Source: Puccinellia tenuiflora (Eukaryota > Streptophyta > Magnoliopsida > Poales > Poaceae). Taken from it: DNA of 64,000 nt. The translations under genes were made by a program, and so were the position numbers. The notes beneath the pieces were generated by a model, which did no database searches, was not told the origin of the DNA, and saw only the letters and a program-made list of their open reading frames with translations. Positions 35,365 to 48,356 of the stretch are shown here, one piece after another (the stretch's first letter is position 1; every line of letters starts with the position of its first letter). Location: positions 186,001-250,000 of the forward strand of contig QRDG01000478.1 in the NCBI GenBank assembly GCA_012064385.1, read 5' to 3'.

Positions 35365-38294
35365 GCATCATTAAAACTATCATGGCTGTCCAGAAAACAG
35401 ATTCCTGAGCTTCACTGCGAAAAATGTTAAAAATCACAGAAAAGGAATTTTGACTTGATATTTTATGACAGCATTATTCAGCTATTAATACACATTCCAT
35501 TAGTTCAAAATTTTCTGATTTGAGCAACGTAAGTGCCTCTGAAAATTCACTCTTTACGGACTGTTCAGTTTTTGACAGATTCTGTCTTTATTTTGCATTA
35601 CTCTCATTACTTGTGTTTTGTGTGGTTCTATTGATCAAAGAGCAATGCACAACCATAAGTAACAGTAGAAAATGTTTAGAATCAACTCATGATATGTCTT
35701 TGCTGTACCTATGTGGATTTAATGTATGGAGACACTAACCCTTCTAATCAAGTTTTATGTTGAGTTTTGTGTAAAGAGAATTTTCAAGTGGAAGAGTTGA
35801 GGGTGATGAACAAAGATCAAGAGGGACAACCACTCAAGCCTGGGGATGTTACCCCTAGGCTCACCCTACCTATATCAAATACATACAAGAATTTAAGCTT
35901 GGGGATGCCAAGCCACCTCACTCCAACCATCTTGATACCAAGTAAGTAAGCCAAGCTATATGGCTATAAAGAAAGCGCTTTACTGGAGGCAACCCGGTTG
36001 TTTTTATTTTTGATTTTCTTTGTGTCCTCTTGCTGTAACAAGAGAATTAGTTCTTAGTTTAGTTTCTGAATTTTTTAATAAAGTGCCAAGTTTACCCATT
36101 TTGGTTTGAAAAAGTGGCTATTTCTATGTCGGAGATTTTATTCCTGCACGGAGTCTGTGCATGGTTTGATTTTTAGTTCTTATTCTGTAACTCCGAATGA
36201 TTTGAGATTTTTACTGTAATTGCAACTTTTCCTCCTCTGTATTCCTGAATTATTTCAAAAAATTTAGACATGTGTACGTCAGGTAGAAAAATACGTTTTC
36301 TGCTGCTAGTTTTCTGGACAGATTCTGTCCAATATTGTTTGATGCATGTTTTGAACTTTTAACTTGAATCTTGTTGATCCAATTGAGTTTATTAATATGC
36401 ATACAACATTATACACTTTCTGGACATTCATATGAATTTTTGTCTTAGGATTATAAGCAGCAAGTAATGCATTTATCTACCACTACTAATGTCACCCCAC
36501 AGAAAAGAAATGGGAGAAACAGTGTTTTGAAGTTTTTTCACAGGGATTGGAGGACATGCACCATGAGTTATCCAAGGATGGTGAAAACCATAAGCTTAGG
36601 GATGTGGAGAACATCCCCACTGAACCTACACACTCTCGGTTTGCACACGTCTAATTTCTGTTTTTCTATCAATGCACTTTATCGCATAAACTTGGAGCGT
36701 CTTTTATTTATTTTTGTTTTGGTTTGATTTTTGTGAGACCACCATACTATCTTTCATATGAGAATGCTACTAGAAATATGGGTTGAAATATCTTGCATGC
36801 TTTTATTGTATTGGGAAAAGGGATGTCTAAGTTGATTTTTAATGACACATATAGTTGCATGATTCATGAGCTTCTTTATGAGTAATAATTTGCAAATGCT
36901 TTATCATGAGCTATCTTTTATTCATGTTTTGATGCTTTATGTTATTTCACCTTGTTTGACATGAATTAGTTAGTTCTATGGACACTCATGCATGCATCTA
37001 GATGGTCATCTTTCTCCCTTTTGCTAGCCCAAAAATTCCAACAAGTAAAAACTTGTTTCCAACACCTTCAACCAAAGTTTTTCCAGTGAGTCCACCATAT
37101 CTACCTATTAGCTTTATGCTATCCAAGTATGTTTATCATGTTATTTGTGTTATCTATACCTCTAAATGAAAATGATGATGTTATTTATTGTAATGGGAAA
37201 AGTTGGTTAAAAAGCTCTCGCGAACTTGATGCACACTTTACTTTTATTGCATTCAATAAAGATGAACCATTGTGATTAATATTATGAAGATAGTGGCTTG
37301 ATAAATGTTTAAGGTTGGGAGTTAGCCCATATGTGCTATCACATGCAAAGATTTCAACATGTTCCATCATTTATTTAGTTGATATCATGTACTTTTGTTT
37401 ATGGATGCCTATCATGACGAAATAATGTGGAAATAGAGTTAAGTTTAAATGAGTTTGTATAAATGGTTAGAGAGAAACCTGGGCCGCTAATCTAAGCCAT
37501 GCATCATTCATGGTGGAAATTTACTTACATGCTATTTTGAACTCTCTGTGATACACCTTACAATAAAAAGCTATATCAAGTGGTAAATAAAGAGGGTGTT
37601 GAGATTGTTCATTATGTTTGTTTGTCTTGTTGTTTTGATGTGGGCTTGATCCATATCATGGGACAAGAGGTACCCCAGTTGAGACTCTTGATGATACCAT
37701 TATTACTTACAATGATAGATAACTTAAACTTGCTTTGTTTCCCAAGTTGAGTATTCATGGTGTAGGTACTTGTATTCAAGGGGCATGAGACATTTAACCT
37801 TTACTTTATCAAGGCAACTACTCATATTTGCTTTCACATTAAACTTTAATAATTCAAGATGCTATGATAGGGGAATTAGAGCTTGACACCAAGTATTATC
37901 ATTGCATTCAATAACTTAAGTAGAATAGTTTGGAGGATAGATGAAACTTATGCATGCTTTACCTGTACTCATTTATATATCTTTTCCAAAGTGTCCACTT
38001 TTTATATTCAGATTTTCATACACTCTATGGACCACAAGTATGCAAAAGTAAGAATGTCCATAGTACTATCTTTTATGTTGCACTTTGTGAACTATCATTG
38101 ATCATCCTTGCATTGAATACTTGATATCACTTTATAAACTGTTTGCATATTGCTACTTCTTTGAAATAATGAATCATTTGACTTTATGTAGCAGCAGCAA
38201 TCATCTTTTATCCTTGTTTTTATTATATTGCAAAGTTCATGTTAGTTTTATCACTTTCATACTCGAGGACGAGCATGAGTTAAGCTTGTGGATG
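34870..38294 (+). repeat. Dispersed polypurine-like AAGCTTGGGGATG motifs
   Basis: AAGCTTGGGGATG occurs at 34870 and 35895. AAGCCTGGGGATG is at 35836 and AAGCTTAGGGATG at 36592. AAGCTTGTGGATG at 38282-38294 abuts the 3' LTR and so occupies the polypurine-tract position. The first copy lies inside the 223-residue ORF. Confidence 0.75.
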
Positions 38295-38295
38295 T

Positions 38296-39734
38296 TGATG
38301 CATCTAAAATGCATACATGAACTTTGCACTATAATAGTTATATTCCATTCATATTTGCATCATATAAGGGGTATATTACTGTTATTTAATGATTTTTGGT
38401 AATTAATATTGATTTCCCCTTTTTATGGAATTAATCCTACGCAGGCAGAAAAACCCTATTTCTTTTTTATTTGTTTCAGGACCTTAACGACGTCATAATG
38501 AGCTATAAATTTACGGGGGTCATTATTTTGGAAGGAGGAAGATTTAGGAGCGAAAGAAGTCAACGAACGGAGGCCGGAGGACCAAAAGAGGGGGTCCCAC
38601 GTGGCTACAGTACCAGGCCGCGTGGGCCCACTCAACTTGGCCCTCGTGGCCCCGTTTGCATCGATCCTTCGCCCAGAAGCATCCTCGTGACCTAAAAACG
38701 CCTATATAAAAGGTCCCCCGACGTTTTCCAGAAGGAGGCGGCGGAGAAACACAAAACCAGAAACAGAGAGGCAGAAGGCTGCCGCCGAAGAAGATCGGAG
38801 GGGGGAAACGCCGCCGGAATCCACCTCCGGAGGGCTCCACCCCCCTCCGGCGTGATCATCATCAACATCTACAGCAAGATCGTCTCCACTCCGGGCTGCA
38901 CCTCTTCATCAAGCTCCTAATCTCCATGATGAAGGGGGAGTAGTCTCCCTCGGGGCTGAAGGCTCATGCCGGGTAGCTATGTGGTTTATCTCTCTCTCCC
39001 ATGGTGTAATCTTTATGTGATCATGAGCTTTGTAATCTAGTTGAATCCATAGATGGTACTCTTCTTTATCTTATGAATTATGCTACTCAAGTGGTTTTAT
39101 TGATGTGATTGCCGGAGTCACCTTTGTCCCATGGTGTGAAGTTGACAGTGCATGCACCGTGTGTGGCTCTTAGGTTAAAGATTACATGAATACTTATCAT
39201 GAGTTATTATTTGTGTTGGATGTCTCTATGATATTGTGGTGTTTGTTAGTACTATCTTTGGATGCATATAGTGACCGCATGAAGTGTCCATAGATGTGGA
39301 ATATGAACTTTAAGGTGTGCTTTTTGTAGCCCTACACATTGGATTGGTGTTCTTTATCCAACCAGAAATTAATTCAGAGTAGCATAATGAGGAGGAAATA
39401 TTTATGTATTCAATTATATTATTATTGTTGAGAGTGTCCACTAGTGAAAGTATGATCCATAGGCCATATTTCCAAAGCACCGTTTACACCTTTGTCTTGT
39501 CCTCTTGCATTAAAGAGGATTGGGACACTTTCACACTCCTGTTTTGTTACATCAAACTTCCATCCAGTAAATCAACCATCTTGTTCTTTAAACTTGTTTA
39601 GTGCATAATCAACTAAAACTTGTGACACTTTAGTTGTAGGGAATAGATAACTTTTCCTTCTTGCTCCTGCGGATCGATACCTTACTTCCACATTGAGAGG
39701 TACTACAGTGATCCCCTGCTCTTGGGGGTTATCA
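38296..39734 (+). repeat. 3' LTR of nested element 2
   Basis: 1439 bp, pair of 33100-34550. It lacks one 12-bp repeat of the CTCTTCATCAAG type present in the 5' copy. It is followed by CTCCT. Confidence 0.93.
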
Positions 39735-41631
39735 CTCCTCTCCTCTACAATTCCCTCTAATGCATGCTTGTAGCTTGGCTCTATCATTCCCGGGGCTAGC
39801 TACTGCTCTCCCTCTCTGCACACACAGTAATAACCTGTTGCAGAAGAGTAGCTTGGTCTTCTGGACGCCTATGGCCTGCTTCTTGTGGTTAGCCTGCTCC
39901 TCCTAGCTGCTTCAAGGGTATATGGCTTTGGTGGTGTTGTGTGTGTGTGTGTGTTGTTCTTGATGAAGAACAGATATGATTTGATTTATGGCCTTGCTCC
40001 TATGGTTGCCCTTCTATTTATAGGATTTGTAAGGTGCTGATGTGTTAAGCACTAGAATGCTCTAAGAGATATGCATTCGGCTAAGAAGTTTAACTTAAGC
40101 TTCTTTGAGTTGTTATTTTTAACTAAAAAGTATTTCAGTTCTTCCCCCTTTGTAAAGAAAGGTGAAAAGTTATAGAGTTCTTGTGCCAACGTTTATCTAT
40201 CCACCTCACTCATGTTTATCTTTCCCTAGTCGGCAAGCATATCCATGTTACCTTAGGGATGAGGTAACTAATTGGATTTGGGCTGAAAACATGATGGGTT
40301 TGATTTGGTATATGAGCTGGATATGGGTTTGCTATATGGGGTTTAAGAAAATGGGTCCAATTATCTTTTCCATGATAATTGTGATGCCAATTAATTAGGA
40401 TTTGTTGCTTTAAATAATTTGGTAGATAATGGATATAAGTCTTATTGTTGCCTTTGATGTGTTGTATTGCTTTCATATGCTCACCAGCATGTCCCTCAGG
40501 TTGCCTAAGTTTAAATGCTGGTTTTAAATCCTTTGCCCCTTATTTCAGTTGCCTAAAATGTTGAGCATGATCGTGTTTCCAAGGATGTTGGATTTGGATT
40601 TATAAATGTATTATTTCCATCTACTAACTCAAATTAATTGAGTTTTGCAATCTGCCAAGTTTTAACATTAAACAACCAGTACTACGGTACTTGGCTACAT
40701 TTTAATCTTAACAAAATTTCCTTTTCTATGAATTATGATTTTGATTTGCAGGCATGAAGTTTCTGAAGGATGGCTATGAAGATCTTAGCTTAGGATTTTA
40801 TTTCTATTTTTCTGTAATATTTTTGTGTACATAACTGATGTAAATATTTATTCAATTTCAGTTGTAAATTTATTTGTGGAAAATTCCACTTGTAAGGTTT
40901 GAATTTAAGTGTAAGTGTTGATCATGTATATGTTGGAAGATCATGTGTTGTGTATGGATAGATTTTGGATCTGATATGTATTTATTTAAATTGTGAATGA
41001 ATATGGATTGAATTTGAATGTGGAATGGAATTGGAATGTATATGAGATGTAAATGAATTATATTGAGTTGGAATTGTTGTTGAAATATATTTGGAATGAA
41101 ATGATGTGAATGTATATGTGTTGATAAAGATTGTGAATCTTTTTATTACTTTTCATTTGAAATGAATCTTATTATGTGTTTGAAATGATGAACATGATCA
41201 AGTGTTGATCATGTTTAACTTGGGATATGAATTTGAAAAGAATAAAGGTAAGATATTGAATTTTTGAAATTAATAGATAAGATGAGATGTTGTTTTTGAA
41301 ATATGAAGGTTTGAAATAAGAATTATGAATTTTAAATTTGAGTTTTGAATTTCATTTGATTGAATTTGTTTATAGAAATGATAACCCAACGGCCCAACCC
41401 CTTTTATAAACTAGGGTTTTGAAAATAGTGACTTAGGTCATATTGATGAATCTCGACTACTGGTCAGTGACATGCTCCTATGTCATCGACGTTTGTCGGG
41501 TATCGACGTCCTTGCCATTTTACATAAAAGCGCAAAAATTATTCAGGTTTTTCAAATATGCATCGATGCAAAGATGCACAATTCTCATTTCTACCCTCTC
41601 GGATCTTATAAATATGGGGTATTACAGTCCA

Positions 41632-42642
41632 GTATTACTATGTCACTAATACACAGATTACAGAAAGACATGTATCCTCGTTTACTACATTTTACACTCT
41701 TATACCATGCATACATTTTTAGTTACTCCTACCGTTTTCTATCCTCAATGGGGCAACTTTCAACTGAAAAGCTATACTTCACGATAAAATGTTAATAATT
41801 ACAGCATAATCACTTAATCAGTTTTTTAATCTCTTACTGAACTCCTATAGTGCACTCATAGTGAACTTTCTTGAATCGTGTACTGTTATTGTATCCTCTC
41901 AACGATATTTTCCTTAGCATTTTGGTTCAGATGTGTCCTTAAAGTTATATGGTGTGATTCAAACACTGTCATGAGGCAGAGCCATGTGAACCAAAGTCTT
42001 GTTATTGTAAGTTTTACTGTTCTTTAAGTTTATTGTTCACAATCCTTTAAATGCTAATTTATAGTTCTGTACGGACTTTTTGTTCTGATATATATTTGGG
42101 ATATGATTTAATACTGCATACCATCTTGGTCTTCTGAAGGTGATTTGAAGCTGTTATATCTTTATTTCAATTTACAGAATCTATTCCATTGTACATCATG
42201 CTATTGTTTAGAATCCTAAGAAGCAGTTTCATACATTTTAGCCATTTCAGACAAATTTATGCCTTTGTGATTGTGTTGCTGCATATACCTTGCCTTACTT
42301 CATGTCTAAACATACGGTGGCGATATCAATTTAATGTGAATTAACGGCTTGACAATGTGGTTGTTTTTTATTTTATCAAATGAGCTCTTTTACGGTGCTT
42401 GGAAAACTACCGCTGGTAGTTTCAGGTAGCTCCCATCCTAAATTATTTCAGCCGTTTGATTTCAATCTTACCCTCCTAAATTGTTGCAACCGTCCAATCA
42501 TTAAACCAAAAATTAAATTTTATCACTGGGGTAAGGTGGTAATTTGGAACAGTTTCTGGTCCGACCTGGAGGCCACGATCTGCTGCCGAGAAGATAGAAG
42601 GAAGTGGGCAGGAAAAAAAACTGGTCAAGCGATTTTTTTTCT
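41632..42642. other. Host DNA right of the gypsy element, gene fragment possible
   Basis: Continues the DNA interrupted at 14277. A 90-bp stretch near 41932 has exon-like borders (TTCAG before, GTAAGT after) but contains stops in the frames I read. No protein family is recognised. From about 42390 a GGTAGTTTCAGGTAGCTC motif occurs and is seen again near 48730. Confidence 0.3.
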
Positions 42643-43126
42643 TATGGCAAAGAGGTATATACACTTATAGTCCCACAATTTGTTCACCATGTACAATTTA
42701 GTCCCACAACTTGCAAAATGTATACTGATGGTACCACAACTTGTATTGAGCGAACAAACTAGTCCCAAATCAATCTAAAGCTGACATGTGGTAGTGTCTT
42801 TTTTTTTAGATAAAAGGGGTCTCCCCCCGATTTCATTGAAATCAACAAACCCATACATTGTCAGTTTAACGCCCTCAAGCCACATAGAAGCATGTCAGCC
42901 AGGAGTAACATCCAAACATACATCGATCTACTATGAAATTCAGCCCCAAAGACATACAGGTAGACTCCAACCACTAAGTATAGAGACAGAGCTTTTTCAG
43001 TTGGAATGGAACTTGAGCATCAGCCTCTTGCACATCTCCATTTGACCTTCTGGCAGTAGAGTACTATCCTCATTCTTCAAGCCCGGCAGCTCCATCACGT
43101 CCAGGCAATGCGGAGTAGCTCCCCCC

Positions 43127-45784
43127 TCATCTTGTTGAGTAGTTGTACATTCCTGGAGAGCAGATCTGAAACAGCATTGTTGGAGAGGATTTTCCACTGG
43201 TCCATGTCCGCCGCGGTTTCCCCTGAAAGCACATATCATTACGTAACTTCCAGATGGCCCATAAAGTGGCAGTACAGGTTATATTAATGATGGAATTCCT
43301 CTTCTCACTTAACCACCAGCGGGCAACTGATTCAAAGTCAGTCCCAACTGATGTTGAGATAAGATCAGAGATAACTGGCCAAACTAATTTTGCTACAAAG
43401 CAGTCAAAAAAGAGGTGTTGACAAGTTTCAGTTTCAGAACAGAATAAACAGGATCTATCCTCAACATGACGACGTTTAGCTAAGTTATCTCGTGTTAACA
43501 ATTTATTGTTGGCTAAAAGCCACAAGAATATATGCAGCCGAGGGGGAACATGCAACTTCCAGACAGCTGGAGTATGAACAGGAACCACCCCTCTATCATT
43601 CACTACTGCATAAAAAGAGCTCACACTATATGCACCAGAGGGATGGCACATCCAGATGGGAACATCTGCTTCTTCACTAAGAACCACTGTACTAGTTAGA
43701 TGAACCAATTCAATCCATCTATTATACAGTACAGGAGAAACACTCCTTCTAAAAGTAATGCAAAGCCCCCCATCCACCAAGGCCTGTGCAACAGTTATGT
43801 CTTGTTCATTAGCAATAATAAACAGATCATAGTAGACAATAGCAAGGCTGCAGGAACCAATCCAAGTGTCACTCCAGAATTTAACATTTTGACCATTACC
43901 AACTTTCCATCTATACCCTATCTTAGCAGACTTTGCCGCCCACATGATCCCTTTCCAAAAAGGGGAACATGAGTTTGGTTTAGCCCAAAAGATGTTGGGA
44001 TCTAAGTTGTATTTGAAATCCACAATTTTCCTCCAAATTTTATCAGAGTCAAGGTGATATCTCTTGATCCAGGATGCCAGTAAACAGAGGTTAAAATCTC
44101 TTAAATTTTGAACACCTAACCCCCCATATTCTTGCTTAAGGCACACTAGATCCCAATTAGCTAGATGATATTTTTTATTCCCCTCACTGTCACTCCATAA
44201 GAAGTGAGACATTTGAGAATTTATGGCTTTAATAGCCCATTTGGGGAATTTAATCACAGAGAGTAAGTACATAGGAATACTGGCAATGCAGGATTTGAGC
44301 AGAACAATCCTACTCTTGTAATTAAGGAGCTTGCCTCTCCAACCAGCAAATCTTTTAAAAGTTTTGTCCACTACAGGTTGAAGGTCCTCTCTAGTAAGCT
44401 TATTATAATGCAGAGGTACACCAAGATACTTGCAAGGGAAACCAGTGAGCTTACAACAGAAGATCTGGGCAAAAGAGTTAGCACACACAGAATCAAGATT
44501 CACAGTCATCAAATCAGATTTGTGAAAATTAATGCGCATGCCAGACATATTTTCAAAACAGGAAAGGAACCACTTAAGATTTCTAGCAAACTCAATTTTA
44601 GGTTCAAGGAAAAGGATGGTATCATCAGCATATTGCAGGCTAATCACACCACCAGGAACAACTTGAGGCAGCAAGCCCTTAATCAAGCCAGCAGAAGCAG
44701 CTTTCATAAGCATTTTAGAAAACACATCCGCCACCAAATTGAACAGAATGGGAGAACTAGGATCCCCTTGTTTGAGGCCTTTACTAGCTCTAAAATAAGA
44801 GCTATTCTCATCATTGACCCTCACACAAAAATGTGCCCCAACTAACAAACTCTTAATCCATCTTCTAATAGTAGAGCCAAAACACCTAGAATGAAGCATT
44901 TCATCTAGAAAGTCCCAGTCAACCCTATCATACGCCTTTTCATAGTCCAGCTTAAGCACCAATGCAGACTCCCCTCTAGAGTGGGCTGCATGAATCAACT
45001 CTTGAGCTGCAACAACACTTTCCAGAATAAATCTCCCCTTAATAAAAGCTGTTTGATTATTAGCAATAATACGGCTGCCAACAGGAGAAATCCTATTAGT
45101 GATAGCTTTAGAAATGATTTTAAGGCTGCAGTTGCCAAGACTGATAGGCCTAAACTTTTTCATATCTCTTGCATCTGGTTCTTTTGGGATAAGGGTGATT
45201 ATGGCATAGTTTAATCTGGAAACATTAAGATCCCCAGATTCAAACTCTCTAACCAAAGCCATAAGGTCATGCTTAATCAGATCCCAGAATTTCTGGTAAA
45301 ACAAGAAAGAAAAGCCATCTGGGCCAGGAGCACCAGCAGCATAAGACCCAAAAACAGCCTCTTTAATTTCATCCACAGAGAAAGGCCTCTGAAGAATCTC
45401 ATTTTCTTCATCAGTTACTAAATCCTCTGGGTCCCAGAACTGGTCCCCAAGAGTAATACCTACCCTATCCTCCTTGGCAAACAAGTTCTTATAGAAGTTG
45501 GCAGCAACCTCTAGCATATCTTTATTCTTGTCTACTGCCCCAGAAGGACCATCTAGGACAGCAATTTGCTTCTTCCTTCTCCTCTGACTAGCAACAGCAT
45601 GGAAGTAAGAAGTATTCCTGTCCCCTTCTTTAATATATCTATCTCTAGACCTTTGCCAAGCTTTAATCTCTTCTTGCTTAAGAATACCATCTAGCTCTAC
45701 TGTAATCTGGTTCATTCTACTTTTCTCAGTATCAGAAAGCATATTAGTTTCAGCAAAAGTATCTAGAATGTCAAACTCTTGCAT
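43127..45784 (-). pseudogene. LINE reverse transcriptase, 885 open residues
   Basis: The RT domain begins near residue 150 (GAPGPDGF). It contains FRPISLGN (211-218), KLDYEKAYDRVDW (278-290), KGLKQGDPSSP and the catalytic YADD at 385-388. The zf-RVT region lies near the C-terminus (LHIFLWLLANNKLLTRDNL with a CX2C and a downstream CX4H-type pair). The polymerase frame is uninterrupted. The element cannot move alone because ORF1 and part of the endonuclease are lost, hence pseudogene. Confidence 0.92.
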
Positions 45785-46531
45785 AAGATCATTTTCTGTT
45801 TCTTCCTAGCAGCTTCCATATTGATGTTCCAGCCTTTTATTTTTTTCCTCAACATCCTGAATTTAAATTGCCAAACCTCAATGGCAGAAGGCAAGATACA
45901 TTCAGTGTTCCAAACTCTATGGACCAGGTCAATAAACTCTGGATACTCCAGCCACCATTTCTCAAAACGAAATAGCCTAGGCGTGGGAAGCACCCCAGAG
46001 CAAGTATCAATCAACAAAGGAGTGTGGTCACTAATTGGTTTGGGAAGAGTTTTGACAGTAGTGAGTGGGAATTTCAAGGCCCAATCAGTGCTAGCCAGCA
46101 CCCTATCCAAAGTGGCCATTATCAAGTTATCTCCCATATATAACAACTAGTTGCCATACAAAACCCTCAGATCTGTCAACCACAGTCACGGCCACACAAT
46201 ATTTAAAACAAGTGTGACTAAGTATTTCAAATTTATCATCTCTAAAACCTACTAGAATACCACCAGCAGTATTCTTAGCAGGCAAAGATACCCAGTTAAA
46301 ATCCCAAGGACCTGAAATGATTTTCAGAAAATGAGCAGAGAAAGACATCTTTTTTGTTTCTTGAATCCCAATAAACTCAAGTTTATTTTTGGATATAAGA
46401 TCAGCCAAGGCTTGTTGGCGGCCAGGTTTCCCTGTGCCTCTAATGTTCCAAATTCCCCCTATCATAATTGATTTTCTTATTTTTCTTACTTGACACAATT
46501 GTCCAAGGGGTTTTATCAATGTCAGACTCAT
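45763..46531 (-). pseudogene. LINE endonuclease, internally deleted
   Basis: Two minus-strand frames. 46531-46127 has the endonuclease start (GIWNIRGTGK) and GIQETKK. 46146-45763 has the end (LDRVLAS, PISDHTPLLID). They overlap in different frames, and the middle of the domain, which normally carries a GDFN-type motif, is missing. Incision activity would be lost. Confidence 0.85.
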
Positions 46532-47412
46532 AATCAGGTAGCTGATCAGAGATCTGATTAATTCCCTTAATATTCCCTTAATGTGGTAGTGTCTGTGTTG
46601 TGAAAAGATCCCTATATATTTTTCTCTGCCATATATTGCCTGGGTGCTACCTTATATGTGAGGTCCAACCTGTCAGTACCTAAAGAAATAAATAAACTAT
46701 AGGGCGATGGGAGGGGAATCGAACTCAAGATCAAAGATTGGTTACCCGCTCGCACAAGCCAAATGACCAAATAATGATTAATGATTTAGTGATACAGATA
46801 CTTCTTTTATTCAAGTTCAGCACATCCGGACGCACTTGCACAGGAGGACCTGTCGATCTGGGCGCCTCGTTTTCCAAATTACGAGACAGATTACCAAGCA
46901 AAAAACATGTGCTTTCTGTACGGCGTTGGAGCATGGGCGAGGTGAATAACGCCGGAAGAGTTCACGACGGCGCTGTTCACGGTGTACGCGTCCGGTAGAC
47001 CTGCTAGCTCGCAATGGTTCAGAGCTGCTTGTTATATAAAAGTTATATCCTAGTATTTTAAACAAAGATATATCGGATATACTGGCTAGTGCATGTAGGC
47101 CGTAATAGTGAGACTTGAGTTCGAATCCATGCCCAGCTTTTTAAAGTTTTAATTAGTTCTTTGGATGCTGACAGGTGGGACCCGCATGGAAGACATCACG
47201 CAGGAGTGCAGGACGCATATGGTAGAGAAAAATACATAGGGGTCTTTTCGCAAAACAGACACTGCCACGTGTCAGCTTTAGATTGATTTGGGACTAGTTT
47301 GTTTGGTCAGTACAAGTTGTGTACCACCAGTATACATTTTGCAAGTTGTGGGACTAAATTATACATAGTGAACAAGTTATGGGACTATAAGTGTATATAC
47401 CTCTATGGCAAA

Positions 47413-48356
47413 CTGGTCGTTACTTCTCCTAGTCCCACGATTAGCGCGTGATAACAGGAACAAGTCGCCGGAAAAAAAGGCAGCAATTTATGGGAGAAAA
47501 CAGAGAGAAGATTGCTGCGTCTCCGGCCGGTTTCAGGCCGATCCTGCTTGTCATCGTTCCAGATCGAGAAGAGATTCCTTTTAATAAATTATCTCAATGA
47601 CCTTTGTGCAGCATCATATATATTGATCAGGGCTAGCAGGTTCTACAAACTTTCTGATTGAAGTTCATCAAAGCTCTACCGGAGTGTCAATTTCTATAGA
47701 GGTGCATTTTGATGAAGCTAGAACGTGGAACATTAGGATGAATCAGAGTTAAAGGATGCAGTCTTTCTTTTGCATTTGCAAGTTTAATGTAATAAGTGGT
47801 AGGTACCATAGTATTTGATCAGAGAGGAGACTACTTATTTTTTGTTTAGATTGCTTCATCGCTAGGTTGAGAAGATGTATATGGTGGAACCTCAGTTCAA
47901 TTGTTGTTTGTGCACCTGAAATTTCAGTGAAGCTATGAAGAAATCCTATACTTAACTGGCCTTTTGCGACTCCTTTAAAAAAAATAACAACAGTTTCACA
48001 AACCGAATATATGATTTTTTTTTATTTCATGTTTCATGATCATAACAAGTTACAAAGACAAGCTGCACAATCTTTATATAATTGAAGCTGCACAATCTTG
48101 GTCCCGGCACCACCTTGTCTCTCTTTACGGCGCGTCGGAGCCAATAGCAGTGGCGGCGGCACAGGCAGCGCGCCTAGGTTGGAAAATTTCATACGTAGTT
48201 CAAGAACATGACATGGAATCATGAGAAGAAGTATCCCTATATGAATATGGTTGATTTTGAAATATCATACATAGTTCAACAACATGACAGGAAACATTAT
48301 TTTCCATTTCTTAAGAAGATTTACTTTCTGTTAAGCACATCTCAACTTTCTTACAG
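47413..48356. other. Host DNA between the MULE and the calmodulin fragment
   Basis: AT-rich. I looked for calmodulin exon 1, which should lie here on the plus strand, and did not find it. The last 20 bp form a T-rich acceptor (CTTTCTTACAG). Otherwise nothing is recognised. Confidence 0.4.

Larger units (their letters stand above)
33100..39734 (+). mobile_element. Large non-autonomous LTR retrotransposon (LARD), nested
   Basis: 6635 bp with LTRs of 1451 and 1439 bp and a perfect target duplication CTCCT (33095-33099 and 39735-39739). The left gypsy LTR has the empty site near 21170. The 3.7-kb interior encodes no RT or integrase, only one 223-residue ORF near its 5' end. The PBS-like TGGCGCCGTTGCCGGGGA resembles that of Athila-type elements. 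LTR difference is about 1% by eye apart from a 12-bp deletion in the 3' copy. Confidence 0.95.
14283..41626 (-). mobile_element. Giant-LTR Ty3-gypsy chromovirus carrying three nested insertions
   Basis: The element runs on the minus strand. The perfect 5-bp target duplication GTCCA lies at 14278-14282 and 41627-41631. The LTRs begin TGTAATACCCC, and a tRNA-iMet PBS and a polypurine tract sit at the expected inner borders. Without nested insertions the LTRs are about 4.94 and 5.04 kb, and the internal region is 6.3 kb. Order along the element: PBS, extra ORF, gag with two zinc knuckles, protease, RT, RNase H, integrase, chromodomain. This is the order of Tekay/Del chromoviruses apart from the extra ORF. 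All coding parts are broken. The LTRs differ at several percent of sites by eye. Confidence 0.95.
29384..41626 (-). repeat. 5' LTR of the gypsy element (right copy)
   Basis: Spans 12243 bp. Without the hAT MITE (564 bp with duplication) and nested element 2 (6640 bp with duplication) it is about 5039 bp. It ends at 41626 with the terminal inverted dinucleotide, directly before GTCCA. About 100 bp more than the left copy is explained mainly by the 212-bp deletion there and smaller indels. Confidence 0.93.
42800..46580 (-). mobile_element. L1-type LINE, 5'-truncated, inserted in the MULE TIR
   Basis: A 14-bp target duplication ATGTGGTAGTGTCT (42786-42799 and 46581-46594) flanks 3781 bp, with a T run at the left marking the poly-A end of a minus-strand copy. 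It contains the endonuclease start (WNIRGTGKPGRQQALADL), an internally deleted endonuclease, a full reverse transcriptase and a zinc-finger-like C-terminal region. ORF1 is absent. Confidence 0.93.
42652..47403. mobile_element. Mutator-like non-autonomous element with long TIRs, split by a LINE
   Basis: The 9-bp target duplication TATGGCAAA is perfect (42643-42651 and 47404-47412). Inverted terminal repeats of about 290 bp start GAGGTATATACACTTATAG. The left one is interrupted by the LINE at 42800 and resumes at 46595. Without the LINE the element is about 957 bp with a core of roughly 380 bp (46735-47112). The core lacks a transposase and looks unlike the arms, so it could be captured host DNA, but I cannot name a source. 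Confidence 0.88.
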
